Below, in pieces: positions 1-13,817 of a DNA stretch of 64,000 bases. The notes beneath the pieces are model-generated. The model worked only from the letters and a program-made list of their open reading frames with translations, had not been told where the DNA came from and did no database searches. This stretch comes from Siphonodentalium dalli (Eukaryota; Mollusca; Scaphopoda; Gadilida; Siphonodentaliidae). Both the position numbers and the translations under genes were made by a program. Within the stretch, counting starts at the first letter, position 1. Each line of letters starts with the position of its first letter. The stretch covers positions 184,377,122-184,441,121 of the forward strand of contig CP136069.1 of assembly GCA_032622095.1 (NCBI GenBank). The letters are read 5' to 3'.

Positions 1-2964
1 GTATCTCCAGAACGTTAATTAGAGTACCTAGTATCTCCAGAACGTTAATTAGAATACCTAGTATCTCCAGAACGTTAATTAGAGTACCTAGTATCTCCAG
101 AACGTTAATTAGAGTACCTAGTATTTCCAGAACGTTAATTAGAGTACCTAGTATCCCCCAGAACGTTAATAAGAATACCTAGTATCTCCAGAACGTTAAT
201 TAGAGTACCTAGTATGTCCAGAACGTTAATTAGAGTACCTAGTATCTCCAGAACGTTAATTAGAGTACCTAGTATCTCCAGAACGTTAATTAGAATACTT
301 AGTATCTCCAGAACGTTAATTAGAGTACCTAGTATCTCCAGAACGTTAATTAGAGTACCTAGTATCTCCAGAACGTTAATTAGAATACCTAGTATCTCCA
401 GAACGTTAATTAGAGTACCTAGTATCTCCAGAACGTTAATTAGAATACCTAGTATCTCCAGAACGTTAATTAGAGTACCTAGTATCCCCAGAACGTTAAT
501 TAGAGTACCTGGTATCTCCAGAACGTTAATTAGAGTACCTAGTATCTCCAGAACGTTAATTAGAGTACCTAGTATCCCCCAGAACGTTAATTAGAATACC
601 TAGTATCTCCAGAACGTTAATTAGAATACCTAGTATCTCCAGAACGTTAATTAGAGTACCTAGTATCTCCAGAACGTTAATTAGAGTACCTAGTATCCCC
701 AGAACGTTAATTAGAATACCTAGTATCTCCAGAACGTTAATTAGAGTACCTAGTATCTCCATAACGTTAATTAGAGTACCTAGTATCTCCAGAACGTTAA
801 TTAGAGTACCTAGTATCTCCAGAACGTTAATTAGAGTACCTAGTATCTCCAGAACGTTAATTAGAGCACCTAGTATCTCCAGAACGTTAATTAGAGTACC
901 TAGTATCTCCAGAACGTTAATTAGAGTATCTAGTATCTCCAGAACGTTAATTTGAGCACCTAGTATCTCCAGAACGTTAATTAGAATACCTAGTATCTCC
1001 AGAACGTTAATTAGAATACCTAGTATCTCCAGAACGTTAATTAGAATACCTAGTATCTCCAGAACGTTAATTAGAATAACTAGTATCTCCAGAACGTTAA
1101 TTAGAGTACCTAGTATCTCCAGAACGTTAATTAGAATACCTAGTATCTCCAGAACGTTAATTAGAGTACCTAGTATCTCCAGAATGTTAATTAGAGTACC
1201 TAGTATCTCCAGAACGTTAATTAGAGTACCCAGTATCTCCCTAACGTTAATTAGAATACCTAGTATCTCCAGAACGTTAATTAGAGTACCTAGTATCTCC
1301 AGAACGTTAATTAGAGTACCCAGTATCTCCCTAACGTTAATTAGAATACCTAGTATCTCCAGAACGTTAATTAGAGTACCTAGTATCTCCAGAACGTTAA
1401 TTAGAGTACCTAGTATCTCCAGAACGTTAATTAGAGTACCTAGTATCTCCAGAACGTTAATTAGAATACCTAGTATCTCCAGAACGTTAATTAGAGTACC
1501 TAGTATCTCCAGAACGTTAATTAGAATACCTAGTATCTCCAGAACGTTAATTAGAATACCTAGTATCTCCAGAACGTTAATTAGAGTACCTAGTATCTCC
1601 AGAACGTTAATTAGAGTACCCAGTATCTCCAGAACGTTAATTAGAGTACCTAGTATCTCCAGAACGTTAATTAGAATACCTAGTATCTCCAGAACGTTAA
1701 TTAGAATACCTAGTATCTCCAGAACGTTAAGTAGAGTAGCTAGTATCTCCAGAACGTTAATTAGAGTACCTAGTATCTCCAGAACGTTAATTAGAATACC
1801 TAGTATCTCCAGAACGTTAATTAGAATACCTAGTATCTCCAGAACGTTAATTAGAATACCTAGTATCTCCAGAACGTTAATTAGAATACATAGTATCTCC
1901 AAAACGTTAATTAGAATACCTAGTATCTCCAGAACGTTAATTAGAGTACCTAGTATCTCCAGAACGTTAATTAGAGTACCTAGTATCTCCAGAACGTTAA
2001 TTAGAGTACCTAGTTTCTCCATAACGTTAATTAGAGTACCTAGTATCTCCAGAACGTTAATTAGAATACCTAGTATCTCCAGAACGTTAATTAGAATACC
2101 TAGTATCTCCAGAACGTTAATTAGAGTACCTAGTATCTCCCGAACGTTAATTAGAGTACCTAGTATCTCCAGAACGTTAATTAGAATACCTAGTATCTCC
2201 AGAACTTTAATTAGAATACCTAGTATCTCCCGAACGTTAATTAGAGTACCTAGTATCTCCAGAACGTTAATTAGAGTACCTAGTATCTCCAGAACGTTAA
2301 TTAGAGTACCTAGTATCTCCAGAACGTTAATTAGAATACCTAGTATCTCCAGAACGTTAATTAGAGTACCTAGTATCTCCAGAACTTTAATTAGAATACC
2401 TAGTATCTCCAGAACGTTAACTAGAATACCTAGTATCTCCAGAACGTTAATTAGAGTACCTAGTATCTCCAGAACGTTAATTAGAGTACCTAGTATCTCC
2501 AGAACGTTAATTAGAATACCTAGTATCTCCAGAACGCTAATTAGAGTACCTAGTATCTCCAGAACGTTAATAAGAGTACCTAGTATCTCCAGAACGTTAA
2601 TTAGAGTACCTAGTATCTCCAGAACGTTAATTAGAGTACCTAGTATCTCCATAACGTTAATTAGAGTACCTAGTATCTCCAGAACGTTAATTAGAATACC
2701 TAGTATCTCCAGAACGTTAATTAGAATACCTAGTATCTCCAGAACGTTAATTAGAGTACCTAGTATCTCCATAACGTTAATTAGAGTACCTAGTATCTCC
2801 ATAACGTTAATTAGAGTACCTAGTATCTCCAGAACGTTAATTAGAATACCTAGTATCTCCAGAACGTTAATTAGAATACCTAGTATCTCCAGAACGTTAA
2901 TTAGAGTACCTAGTATCTCCCGAACGTTAATTAGAGTACCTAGTATCTCCAGAACGTTAATTAG
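1..2964. repeat. satellite higher-order unit, copy 1 (period 3,092 bp)
   Basis: The order of monomer variants in this stretch is reproduced 3,092 bp downstream. Markers are the CCCCC run near 156, AGTATGTCC near 211, CCTGGTATC near 508, AGAATGTTA near 1182 and CTAGTTTCT near 2011; each recurs at +3,092. The correspondence begins at the left window edge and fails near 2,965, where copy 1 has an AGAGT unit and copy 2 an AGAAT unit. Conceptual translations of several hundred residues match exactly between copies. Confidence 0.9.
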
Positions 2965-3092
2965 AGTACCTAGTATCTCCAGAACGTTAATTAGAATACC
3001 TAGTATCTCCAGAACGTTAATTAGAGTACCTAGTATCTCCAGAACGTTAATTAGAGTACCTAGTATCTCCAGAACGTTAATTAGAATACCTA

Positions 3093-6056
3093 GTATCTCC
3101 AGAACGTTAATTAGAGTACCTAGTATCTCCAGAACGTTAATTAGAATACCTAGTATCTCCAGAACGTTAATTAGAGTACCTAGTATCTCCAGAACGTTAA
3201 TTAGAGTACCTAGTATTTCCAGAACGTTAATTAGAGTACCTAGTATCCCCCAGAACGTTAATAAGAATACCTAGTATCTCCAGAACGTTAATTAGAGTAC
3301 CTAGTATGTCCAGAACGTTAATTAGAGTACCTAGTATCTCCAGAACGTTAATTAGAGTACCTAGTATCTCCAGAACGTTAATTAGAATACTTAGTATCTC
3401 CAGAACGTTAATTAGAGTACCTAGTATCTCCAGAACGTTAATTAGAGTACCTAGTATCTCCAGAACGTTAATTAGAATACCTAGTATCTCCAGAACGTTA
3501 ATTAGAGTACCTAGTATCTCCAGAACGTTAATTAGAATACCTAGTATCTCCAGAACGTTAATTAGAGTACCTAGTATCCCCAGAACGTTAATTAGAGTAC
3601 CTGGTATCTCCAGAACGTTAATTAGAGTACCTAGTATCTCCAGAACGTTAATTAGAGTACCTAGTATCCCCCAGAACGTTAATTAGAATACCTAGTATCT
3701 CCAGAACGTTAATTAGAATACCTAGTATCTCCAGAACGTTAATTAGAGTACCTAGTATCTCCAGAACGTTAATTAGAGTACCTAGTATCCCCAGAACGTT
3801 AATTAGAATACCTAGTATCTCCAGAACGTTAATTAGAGTACCTAGTATCTCCATAACGTTAATTAGAGTACCTAGTATCTCCAGAACGTTAATTAGAGTA
3901 CCTAGTATCTCCAGAACGTTAATTAGAGTACCTAGTATCTCCAGAACGTTAATTAGAGCACCTAGTATCTCCAGAACGTTAATTAGAGTACCTAGTATCT
4001 CCAGAACGTTAATTAGAGTATCTAGTATCTCCAGAACGTTAATTTGAGCACCTAGTATCTCCAGAACGTTAATTAGAATACCTAGTATCTCCAGAACGTT
4101 AATTAGAATACCTAGTATCTCCAGAACGTTAATTAGAATACCTAGTATCTCCAGAACGTTAATTAGAATAACTAGTATCTCCAGAACGTTAATTAGAGTA
4201 CCTAGTATCTCCAGAACGTTAATTAGAATACCTAGTATCTCCAGAACGTTAATTAGAGTACCTAGTATCTCCAGAATGTTAATTAGAGTACCTAGTATCT
4301 CCAGAACGTTAATTAGAGTACCCAGTATCTCCCTAACGTTAATTAGAATACCTAGTATCTCCAGAACGTTAATTAGAGTACCTAGTATCTCCAGAACGTT
4401 AATTAGAGTACCCAGTATCTCCCTAACGTTAATTAGAATACCTAGTATCTCCAGAACGTTAATTAGAGTACCTAGTATCTCCAGAACGTTAATTAGAGTA
4501 CCTAGTATCTCCAGAACGTTAATTAGAGTACCTAGTATCTCCAGAACGTTAATTAGAATACCTAGTATCTCCAGAACGTTAATTAGAGTACCTAGTATCT
4601 CCAGAACGTTAATTAGAATACCTAGTATCTCCAGAACGTTAATTAGAATACCTAGTATCTCCAGAACGTTAATTAGAGTACCTAGTATCTCCAGAACGTT
4701 AATTAGAGTACCCAGTATCTCCAGAACGTTAATTAGAGTACCTAGTATCTCCAGAACGTTAATTAGAATACCTAGTATCTCCAGAACGTTAATTAGAATA
4801 CCTAGTATCTCCAGAACGTTAAGTAGAGTAGCTAGTATCTCCAGAACGTTAATTAGAGTACCTAGTATCTCCAGAACGTTAATTAGAATACCTAGTATCT
4901 CCAGAACGTTAATTAGAATACCTAGTATCTCCAGAACGTTAATTAGAATACCTAGTATCTCCAGAACGTTAATTAGAATACATAGTATCTCCAAAACGTT
5001 AATTAGAATACCTAGTATCTCCAGAACGTTAATTAGAGTACCTAGTATCTCCAGAACGTTAATTAGAGTACCTAGTATCTCCAGAACGTTAATTAGAGTA
5101 CCTAGTTTCTCCATAACGTTAATTAGAGTACCTAGTATCTCCAGAACGTTAATTAGAATACCTAGTATCTCCAGAACGTTAATTAGAATACCTAGTATCT
5201 CCAGAACGTTAATTAGAGTACCTAGTATCTCCCGAACGTTAATTAGAGTACCTAGTATCTCCAGAACGTTAATTAGAATACCTAGTATCTCCAGAACTTT
5301 AATTAGAATACCTAGTATCTCCCGAACGTTAATTAGAGTACCTAGTATCTCCAGAACGTTAATTAGAGTACCTAGTATCTCCAGAACGTTAATTAGAGTA
5401 CCTAGTATCTCCAGAACGTTAATTAGAATACCTAGTATCTCCAGAACGTTAATTAGAGTACCTAGTATCTCCAGAACTTTAATTAGAATACCTAGTATCT
5501 CCAGAACGTTAACTAGAATACCTAGTATCTCCAGAACGTTAATTAGAGTACCTAGTATCTCCAGAACGTTAATTAGAGTACCTAGTATCTCCAGAACGTT
5601 AATTAGAATACCTAGTATCTCCAGAACGCTAATTAGAGTACCTAGTATCTCCAGAACGTTAATAAGAGTACCTAGTATCTCCAGAACGTTAATTAGAGTA
5701 CCTAGTATCTCCAGAACGTTAATTAGAGTACCTAGTATCTCCATAACGTTAATTAGAGTACCTAGTATCTCCAGAACGTTAATTAGAATACCTAGTATCT
5801 CCAGAACGTTAATTAGAATACCTAGTATCTCCAGAACGTTAATTAGAGTACCTAGTATCTCCATAACGTTAATTAGAGTACCTAGTATCTCCATAACGTT
5901 AATTAGAGTACCTAGTATCTCCAGAACGTTAATTAGAATACCTAGTATCTCCAGAACGTTAATTAGAATACCTAGTATCTCCAGAACGTTAATTAGAGTA
6001 CCTAGTATCTCCCGAACGTTAATTAGAGTACCTAGTATCTCCAGAACGTTAATTAG
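3093..6056. repeat. satellite higher-order unit, copy 2
   Basis: Second copy of the 3,092-bp higher-order unit, with the same ordered monomer variants as copy 1. I saw no difference by eye. Such identity means either very recent unequal exchange or a false duplication in the assembly. Related but diverged higher-order material continues at about 7.6-10.4 kb. The block near 6.00-6.69 kb, including the odd TCTCCCGACGTT monomer near 6,278, recurs at +4,413 (10.41-11.10 kb). Confidence 0.88.
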
Positions 6057-9000
6057 AATACCTAGTATCTCCAGAACGTTAATTAGAGTACCTAGTATAT
6101 CCAGAACGTTAATTATAGTACCTAGTATCTCCAGAACGTTAATTAGAATACCTAGTATCTCCCTAACGTTAATTAGAGTACCTAGTATCTCCAGAACGTT
6201 AATTAGAATACCTAGTATCTCCAGAACGTTAATTAGAGTACCTAGTATCTCCAGAACGTTAATTAGAATACCTAGTATCTCCCGACGTTAATTAGAGTAC
6301 CTAGCATCTCCAGAACGTTAATTAGAGTACCTAGTATCTCCAGAACGTTAATTAGAGTACCTAGTATCTCCAGAACGTTAATTAGAGTACCTAGTATCTC
6401 CAGAACATTAATTAGAATACCTAGTATCTCCCGAACGTTAATTAGAGTACCTAGTATCTCCAGAACGTTAATTAGAGTACCTAGTATCTCCAGAACGTTA
6501 ATTAGAGTACCTAGTATCTCCAGAACGTTAATTAGAGTACCTAGTATCTCCCGAACGTTAATTAGAGTACCTAGTATCTCCCGAACGTTAATTAGAGTAC
6601 CTAGTATCTCCAGAACGTTAATTAGAATACCTAGTATCTCCAGAACGTTAATTAGAGTACCTAGTATATCCAGAACGTTAATTAGAGTACCTAGTATCCC
6701 CCAGAACGTTAATTAGAATACCTAGTATCTCCAGAACGATAATTAGAGTACCTAGTATCTCCAAAACGTTAATTAGAGTACCTAGTATCTCCAGAACGTT
6801 AATTAGAGTACCTAGTATCCCCAGAACGTTAATTAGAAGACCTAGTATCTCCAGAACGTTAATTAGAGTACCTAGTATCTCCAGAACGTTAATTAGAGTA
6901 CCTAGTATCTCCAGAACGTTAATTAGAGTACCTAGTATCTCCAGAACGTTAATTAGAGTACCTAGTATCTCCAGAACGTTAATTAGAGCATCTAGTATCT
7001 CCAGAACGTTAATTAGAGTACCTAGTATCTCCAGAACGTTAATTAGAGTACCTAGTATCTCCAGAACGTTAATTAGAATACCTAGTATCTCCAGAACGTT
7101 AATTAGAATACCTAGTATCTCCCGAACGTTAATTAGAGTACCTAGTATATCCAGAACGTTAATTAGAGTACCTAGTATCCCCAGAACGTTAATTAGAATA
7201 CCTAGTATCTCCCGAACGTTAATTAGAGTACCTAGTATCTCCAGAACGTTAATTAGAGTACCTAGTATCTCCAGAACGATAATTAGAGTACCTAGTATCT
7301 CCAGAACGATAATTAGAGTACCTAGTATCCCCAGAACGTTAATTAGAATACCTAGTATCTCCAGAACGTTAATTAGAGTACCTAGTATCTCCAGAACGTT
7401 AATTAGAGTACCTAGTATTTCCAGAACGTTAATTAGAGTACCTAGTATCTCCAGAACGTTAATTAGAGTACCTAGTATCTCCAGAACGTTAATTAGAATA
7501 CCTAGTATCTCCAGAACGTTAATTAGAATACCTAGTATCTCCAGAACGTTAATTAGAATACCTAGTATCTCCAGAACGTTAATTAGAGTACCTAGTATCT
7601 CCAGAACGTTAATTAGAATACCTAGTATCTCCAGAACGTTAATTAGAGTACCTAGTATCCCCAGAACGTTAATTAGAGTACCTGGTATCTCCAGAACGTT
7701 AATTAGAGTACCTAGTATCTCCAGAACGTTAATTAGATTACCTAGTATCCCACAGAACGTTAATAAGAATACCTAGTATCTCCAGAACGTTAATTAGAGT
7801 ACCTAGTATCTCCAGAACGTTAATTAGAGTACCTAGTATCTCCAGAACGTTAATTAGAGTACCTAGTATCTCCAGAACGTTAATTAGAATACCTAGTATC
7901 TCCAGAACGTTAATTAGAGTACCTAGTATCTCCAGAACGTTAATTAGAGTACCTAGTATCTCCAGAACGTTAATTAGAATACCTAGTATCTCCAGAACGT
8001 TAATTAGAGTACCTAGTATCTCCAGAACGTTAATTAGAATACCTAGTATTTCCAGAACGTTAATTAGAGTACCTAATATCTCCAGAACGTTAATTAGAGT
8101 ACCTAGTATTTCCAGAACGTTAATTAGAGTACCTAGTATCCCCCAGAACGTTAATAAGAATACCTAGTATCTCCAGAACGTTAATTAGAGTACCTAGTAT
8201 CTCCAGAACGTTAATTAGAGTACCTAGTATCTCCAGAACGTTAATTAGAGTACCTAGTATCTCCAGAACGTTAATTAGAATACCTAGTATCTCCAGAACG
8301 TTAATTAGAGTACCTAGTATCTCCAGAACGTTAATTAGAGTACGTAGTATCTCCAGAACGTTAATTAGAATACCTAGTATCTCCAGAACGTTAATTAGAA
8401 TACCTAGTATCTCCAGAACGTTAATTAGAGTACCTAGTATCCCCAGAACGTTAATTAGAGTACCTGGTATCTCCAGAACGTTAATTAGAGTACCTAGTAT
8501 CTCCAGAACGTTAATTAGAGTACCTAGTATCCCCCAGAACGTTAATTAGAATACCTAGTATCTCCAGAACGATAATTAGAGTACCTAGTATCTCCAGAAC
8601 GTTAATTAGAGTACCTAGTATCTCCAGAACGTTAATTAGAGTACCTAGTATCCCCAGAACGTTAATTAGAATACCTAGTATCTCCAGAACGTTAATTAGA
8701 GTACCTAGTATATCCAGAACGTTAATTAGAGTACCTAGTATCTCCAGAACGTTAATTAGAGTACCTAGTATCTCCAGAACGTTAATTAGAGTACCTAGTA
8801 TCTCCAGAACGTTAATTAGAGCACCTAGTATCTCCAGAACGTTAATTAGAGCACCTAGTATCTCCAGAACGTTAATTAGAGCACCTAGTATCTCCAGAAC
8901 GTTAATTAGAATACCTAGTATCTCCAGAACGTTAATTAGAATACCTAGTATCTCCAGAACGTTAATTAGAATACCTAGTATCTCCAGAACGTTAATTAGA

Positions 9001-11323
9001 ATACCTAGTATCTCCAGAACGTTAATTAGAGTACCTAGTATCTCCAGAACGTTAATTAGAATACCTAGTATCTCCAGAACGTTAATTAGAGTACCTAGTA
9101 TCTCCAGAACGTTAATTAGAGTACCTAGTATCTCCAGAACGTTAATTAGAATACCTAGTATCTCCAGAACGTTAATTAGAATACCTAGTATCTCCAGAAC
9201 GTTAATTAGAGTACCCAGTATCTCCAGAACGTTAATTAGAGTACCCAGTATATCCAGAACGTTAATTAGAGTACCTAGTATCTCCAGAACGTTAATTAGA
9301 ATACCTAGTATCTCCAGAACGTTAATTAGAATACCTAGTATCTCCAGAACGTTAATTAGAGTACCTAGTATCTCCAGAACGTTAATTAGAGTACCTAGTA
9401 TCTCCAGAACGTTAATTAGAATACCTAGTATCTCCAGAACGTTAATTAGAATACCTAGTATCTCCAGAACGTTAATTAGAATACCTAGTATCTCCAGAAC
9501 GTTAATTAGAATACATAGTATCTCCAGAACGTTAATTAGAATACCTAGTATCTCCAGAACGTTAATTAGAGTACCTAGTATCTCCAGAACGTTAATTAGA
9601 GTACCTAGTATCTCCATAACGTTAATTAGAGTACCTAGTATCTCCAGAACGTTAATTAGAATACCTAGTATCTCCAGAACGTTAATTAGAATACCTAGTA
9701 TCTCCAGAACGTTAATTAGAGTACCTAGTATCTCCCGAACGTTAATTAGAGTACCTAGTATCTCCAGAACGTTAATTAGAATACCTAGTATCTCCAGAAC
9801 GTTAATTAGAATACCTAGTATCTCCCGAACGTTAATTAGAGTACCTAGTATCTCCAGAACGTTAATTAGAGTACCTAGTATCTCCAGAACGTTAATTAGA
9901 GTACCTAGTATCTCCAGAACGTTAATTAGAATACCTAGTATCTCCAGAACGTTAATTAGAGTACCTAGTATCTCCAGAACTTTAATTAGAATACCTAGTA
10001 TCTCCAGAACGTTAACTAGAATACCTAGTATCTCCAGAACGTTAATTAGAATACCTAGTATCTCCAGAACGTTAATTAGAGTACCTAGTATCTCCAGAAC
10101 GTTAATTAGAATACCTAGTATCTCCAGAACGTTAATTAGAGTACCTAGTATCTCCAGAACGTTAATTAGAGTACCTAGTATCTCCAGAACGTTAATTAGA
10201 GTACCTAGTATCTCCAGAACGTTAATTGGAGTACCTAGTATCTCCATAACGTTAATTAGAGTACCTAGTATCTCCAGAACGTTAATTAGAATACCTAGTA
10301 TCTCCAGAACGTTAATTAGAATACCTAGTATCTCCAGAACGTTAATTAGAGTACCTAGTATCTCCAGAACGTTAATTAGAGTACCTAGTATCTCCCGAAC
10401 GTTAATTAGAGTACCTAGTATCTCCCGAACGTTAATTAGAGTACCTAGTATCTCCAGAACGTTAATTAGAATACCTAGTATCTCCAGAACGTTAATTAGA
10501 GTACCTAGTATATCCAGAACGTTAATTATAGTACCTAGTATCTCCAGAACGTTAATTAGAATACCTAGTATCTCCCTAACGTTAATTAGAGTACCTAGTA
10601 TCTCCAGAACGTTAATTAGAATACCTAGTATCTCCAGAACGTTAATTAGAGTACCTAGTATCTCCAGAACGTTAATTAGAATACCTAGTATCTCCCGACG
10701 TTAATTAGAGTACCTAGCATCTCCAGAACGTTAATTAGAGTACCTAGTATCTCCAGAACGTTAATTAGAGTACCTAGTATCTCCAGAACGTTAATTAGAG
10801 TACCTAGTATCTCCAGAACATTAATTAGAATACCTAGTATCTCCCGAACGTTAATTAGAGTACCTAGTATCTCCAGAACGTTAATTAGAGTACCTAGTAT
10901 CTCCAGAACGTTAATTAGAGCACCTAGTATCTCCAGAACGTTAATTAGAGTACCTAGTATCTCCCGAACGTTAATTAGAGTACCTAGTATCTCCCGAACG
11001 TTAATTAGAGTACCTAGTATCTCCAGAACGTTAATTAGAATACCTAGTATCTCCAGAACGTTAATTAGAGTACCTAGTATATCCAGAACGTTAATTAGAG
11101 TACCTAGTATCTCCAGAACGTTAATTAGAATACCTAGTATCTCCCGAACGTTAATTAGAGTACCTAGTATCTCCAGAACGTTAATTAGAGTACCTAGTAT
11201 CTCCAGAACGTTAATTAGAGTACCTAGTATCTCCAGAACGTTAATTAGAGTACCTAGTATCTCCAGAACGTTAATTAGAGTACCTAGTATCTCCAGAACG
11301 TTAATTAGAGTACCTAGTATCTC

Positions 11324-11800
11324 GGAACATTGACTGGAGTACTCATAATCTCCAAAATGTTAATTACGGTAGTCAGGATCTTCAAAAGTTAATTAGAGTA
11401 CCCAGTATGTCGTAACATTGAACCCACGGTCTCCAGAACATTGATTGATTGGAGTACTCAGGATCTCCATAACGTTGGTTATGGTACATAGGATCTCGAA
11501 ACATTGGTTATAGTGTCCGGTATGTCGAAACGTTGATTGGGGCACCCAATATATACAAAACATTGATTTGGTTCCCAGTATCTCTTAACGTTGATTTCAG
11601 TACCCAGGATCTCCAGAACGTTCATTATGGTACACAGGATCTCGAACCATTGATTAGAGTACCCAGTATATCGAAACATTGATTAGAGTACCCACTATCT
11701 CGAAACATTGATTAGAGTACCCACTATCTCGAAACATTGATTAGAGTACCCACTATCTCGAAACATTGATTAGGGTACCCAGTATATCGAAACATGATGA
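11324..11800. repeat. degenerate satellite edge with 29-bp monomers
   Basis: Beyond 11,323 the monomers diverge quickly (GGAACATTGACTGGAGTAC, AACATTGATTGG and similar). They end in about four better-preserved copies of a 29-bp variant, CGAAACATTGATTAGAGTAC plus CCACTATCT, between about 11,650 and 11,790. The loss of homogeneity toward the edge is what unequal crossing-over predicts. Confidence 0.85.
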
Positions 11801-12957
11801 CAGTTTACAACTGTTCCGATTAATGGTGTAAGAATTTCAAATCACCCCCTCAGACTATACATTTCCCGATGACATTTCAGTCCAAGATCCCAATTGACCG
11901 AAATTAAGAAAAACTTGGTCTAAAGAAAAATTTCACACCAAATACTGGTTGAAAAATCAAACGATGACAAGCTCAACCATGGTCTGCAATATCCAATAGT
12001 GTCAGTTTGGACACAGTTGGAGCGTGAGACCCCACCACCAAGATACCCCTCCCTGCAAATACCTTCAGAGTGTGAAGATGTCATAACATGGTCGTGGTAC
12101 ATCGTTCACCATCGCCCTAATTCAACGATCATGGAACCGTATTGCTGTCATTTGTCAACTCCATAACCGCCCGTTAGAATTATCTGAGAATTTAGCAACG
12201 TTGCATAGTTCCAGCATCCAATGCATGCATCATTTATTAGTTCAAACTATCAAACTAGAGCAATCCACTTCGAGCTTGTGTTCTACTGTACTTCGTATGG
12301 CTGCTGCTGATGGCTTTGGCTGTAGGTTATAATTTAGAAATAAAAGTTACCAAATTATGAACAATTCCCAAAGAATATAGTAATGGTATAATATAATGCA
12401 ATTATGAATGCGTTATTGTCCACAAATCACACTTTCTGCGAGCCGAACGTTTGTTTATATACAGAACGTAAAGAGTGTAGAATAAGCAAAGCACTCAACA
12501 TTGTAGTGGAGTTTTGGAGAGAGTAATTCACGATGATCCATTAAACACCGAAATATTGAGGTGCAAGGATTAGCGAGCGCTATACCGGTATTTGTAGACA
12601 ACGTGGTGGCAGCTTAACCAAAGTTCACCATTGGTGTCTCCCCGGTGTTGACTGTTTTGCTCATCGGACATTCTTTACGTACTATATAGCATGTACTGCA
12701 CTGTAACATCATCTGGCTGTTGTTTACATAACACAGCGTACGAACTTTACAATAACTTACTATTCACGCAATATATATGATTTGGCATAAAAAACAAAAT
12801 GCCTCTATATTTCAATAGTATTTATGTTTATGGCAGTTTTAAATGATGTGACTATTTTAACAGCAATATCATCGCGAAGACCACCCGTGCCTTTAAACTT
12901 CAGCACAATGTTAGTCAGAGTCTGGCCGTTGCGTTTGGCTGTCGTGGTCCGTAAGTG
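11801..12957. other. unannotated intergenic DNA
   Basis: No gene, RNA or structured repeat is recognisable. A short stretch at about 12,880-12,896, reading CCCGTGCCTTTAA, resembles the right end of the TTAA element at 20,974-21,468, but no matching left end was found. Confidence 0.5.
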
Positions 12958-13292
12958 TTATTCGTCGTCGTCGTCATCAGCATCATCATCATCATCATAA
13001 TCATCATTATCATCACCATTATCTTCATCAGCATCAGCATCATCATCATCGTCGTCGTCGTCGCCATCGTCATCATCATTATCAACATCATCATCACCAT
13101 CATCATCATCATAATCATCATCATCATCATCATCATCAACATCTTAATCTTAATCATCCTCATCATATTATCGTCGCTACCGTCGTCCCGTTGCCATCAT
13201 CGTTATCGGGTTGCATATCATTGTCACCATTATCGGTATAATCATCATCATCGTCATCATCATCGTCATCATCATCATCTCCGTCATAGACT
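12958..13292. repeat. ATC/GTC trinucleotide microsatellite
   Basis: Long runs of (CAT)n and (CGT)n trinucleotides, interrupted near 13,150-13,230. They give open frames rich in Ile/His/Ser on plus and Met/Asp on minus, which are by-products of the simple repeat. Confidence 0.95.
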
Positions 13293-13494
13293 CTGTCTTT
13301 GTCATAAACTTGGCTTTTTGTTTAGTTCAATCAATCCAAATTTCGTGAATATTGCAAGATGTTTCAGAGTGCTGCACTTTGAAGCAAGTCTATAATTTGT
13401 CATTACTCCGTTGCTCGTGATATAGTTTTGGTAAATGTTTACAGCGAAAGTCGGTCAATGCTTCGCACGTTAAAGTGAAATGAGAGTTGTCCCA

Positions 13495-13812
13495 CACATT
13501 TTTGTCCCCCTAAACATTAATTTTTGGGGGACTATAGAAACGGGCTCCGTCCGTCCGTTCGTCGTGCCGCCCGTCCGTCACACTTTTGAGTACCTTCATG
13601 GTGTAACCAACTCCTCCTACAGTTTTCATCCTAGAGATTTGAAACTTCAGAATATTGTTGCCCATATATTGAAGATGTGCAACATGTATATAGATGACGG
13701 AATTTTTTTTTGGACAAAGTTATTAACCATTTTTGACTTTTTTTTTATAATTTCTTTAACAAAGCGGCATCGACTTGCTACGTTTTCGGGGGGCACTGTG
13801 GTCGGCTGACCT
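13495..13812 (+). repeat. dispersed repeat with GTCCGTCCGTTCG motif
   Basis: Begins with an inverted pair around CCCCCTAAACATTAATTTTT and GGGGGACTATAGAAACGGGC, then GTCCGTCCGTTCGTCG, and ends near a GGGGGGCACTGTGGTCGGC segment. Similar Cgtccgtccgt segments occur at about 34,060, 41,745 and 52,765, so this is probably one member of a dispersed family common in mollusc genomes (family memory, not checked). The open frame across it has no recognisable product. Confidence 0.5.
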
Positions 13813-13817
13813 TTTAT

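Larger units (their letters stand above)
1..11323. repeat. 30-bp satellite array, about 377 monomers
   Basis: A head-to-tail array of a 30-bp monomer of the form GTATCTCCAGAACGTT followed by AATTAGAGTACCTA. The most frequent variant is G/A in AGAGTACC versus AGAATACC; others are CCCGAAC, CCATAAC and CCCCAGAAC. It runs off the left edge of the window. Because 30 bp is ten codons and one frame on each strand has no stop, the array gives very long open frames: ISRTLIRVPS repeats on plus and LEILGTLINV repeats on minus. I do not regard these as genes. Single-base insertions at runs of C (near 156, 577, 3248, 3669, 6697, 7750, 8145 and 8532) shift the phase and end the frames. There are no unique spacers, so this is not a CRISPR array. 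The location fits centromeric, subtelomeric or other heterochromatic satellite, but the sequence cannot tell which. Confidence 0.97.

Noticed and set aside
556-2802. Very long open frames in the satellite (up to about 750 codons, both strands)
   Set aside because: They follow from a 30-bp monomer with one stop-free frame per strand. There is no unique N-terminus, splice signal or known domain, and both strands are equally open.
1-11323. CRISPR array
   Set aside because: Monomers abut with no unique spacers, no cas genes are present, and the rest of the window is animal DNA.
12915-13395. Ile/His- and Met-rich proteins
   Set aside because: Translations of an ATC/GTC microsatellite.
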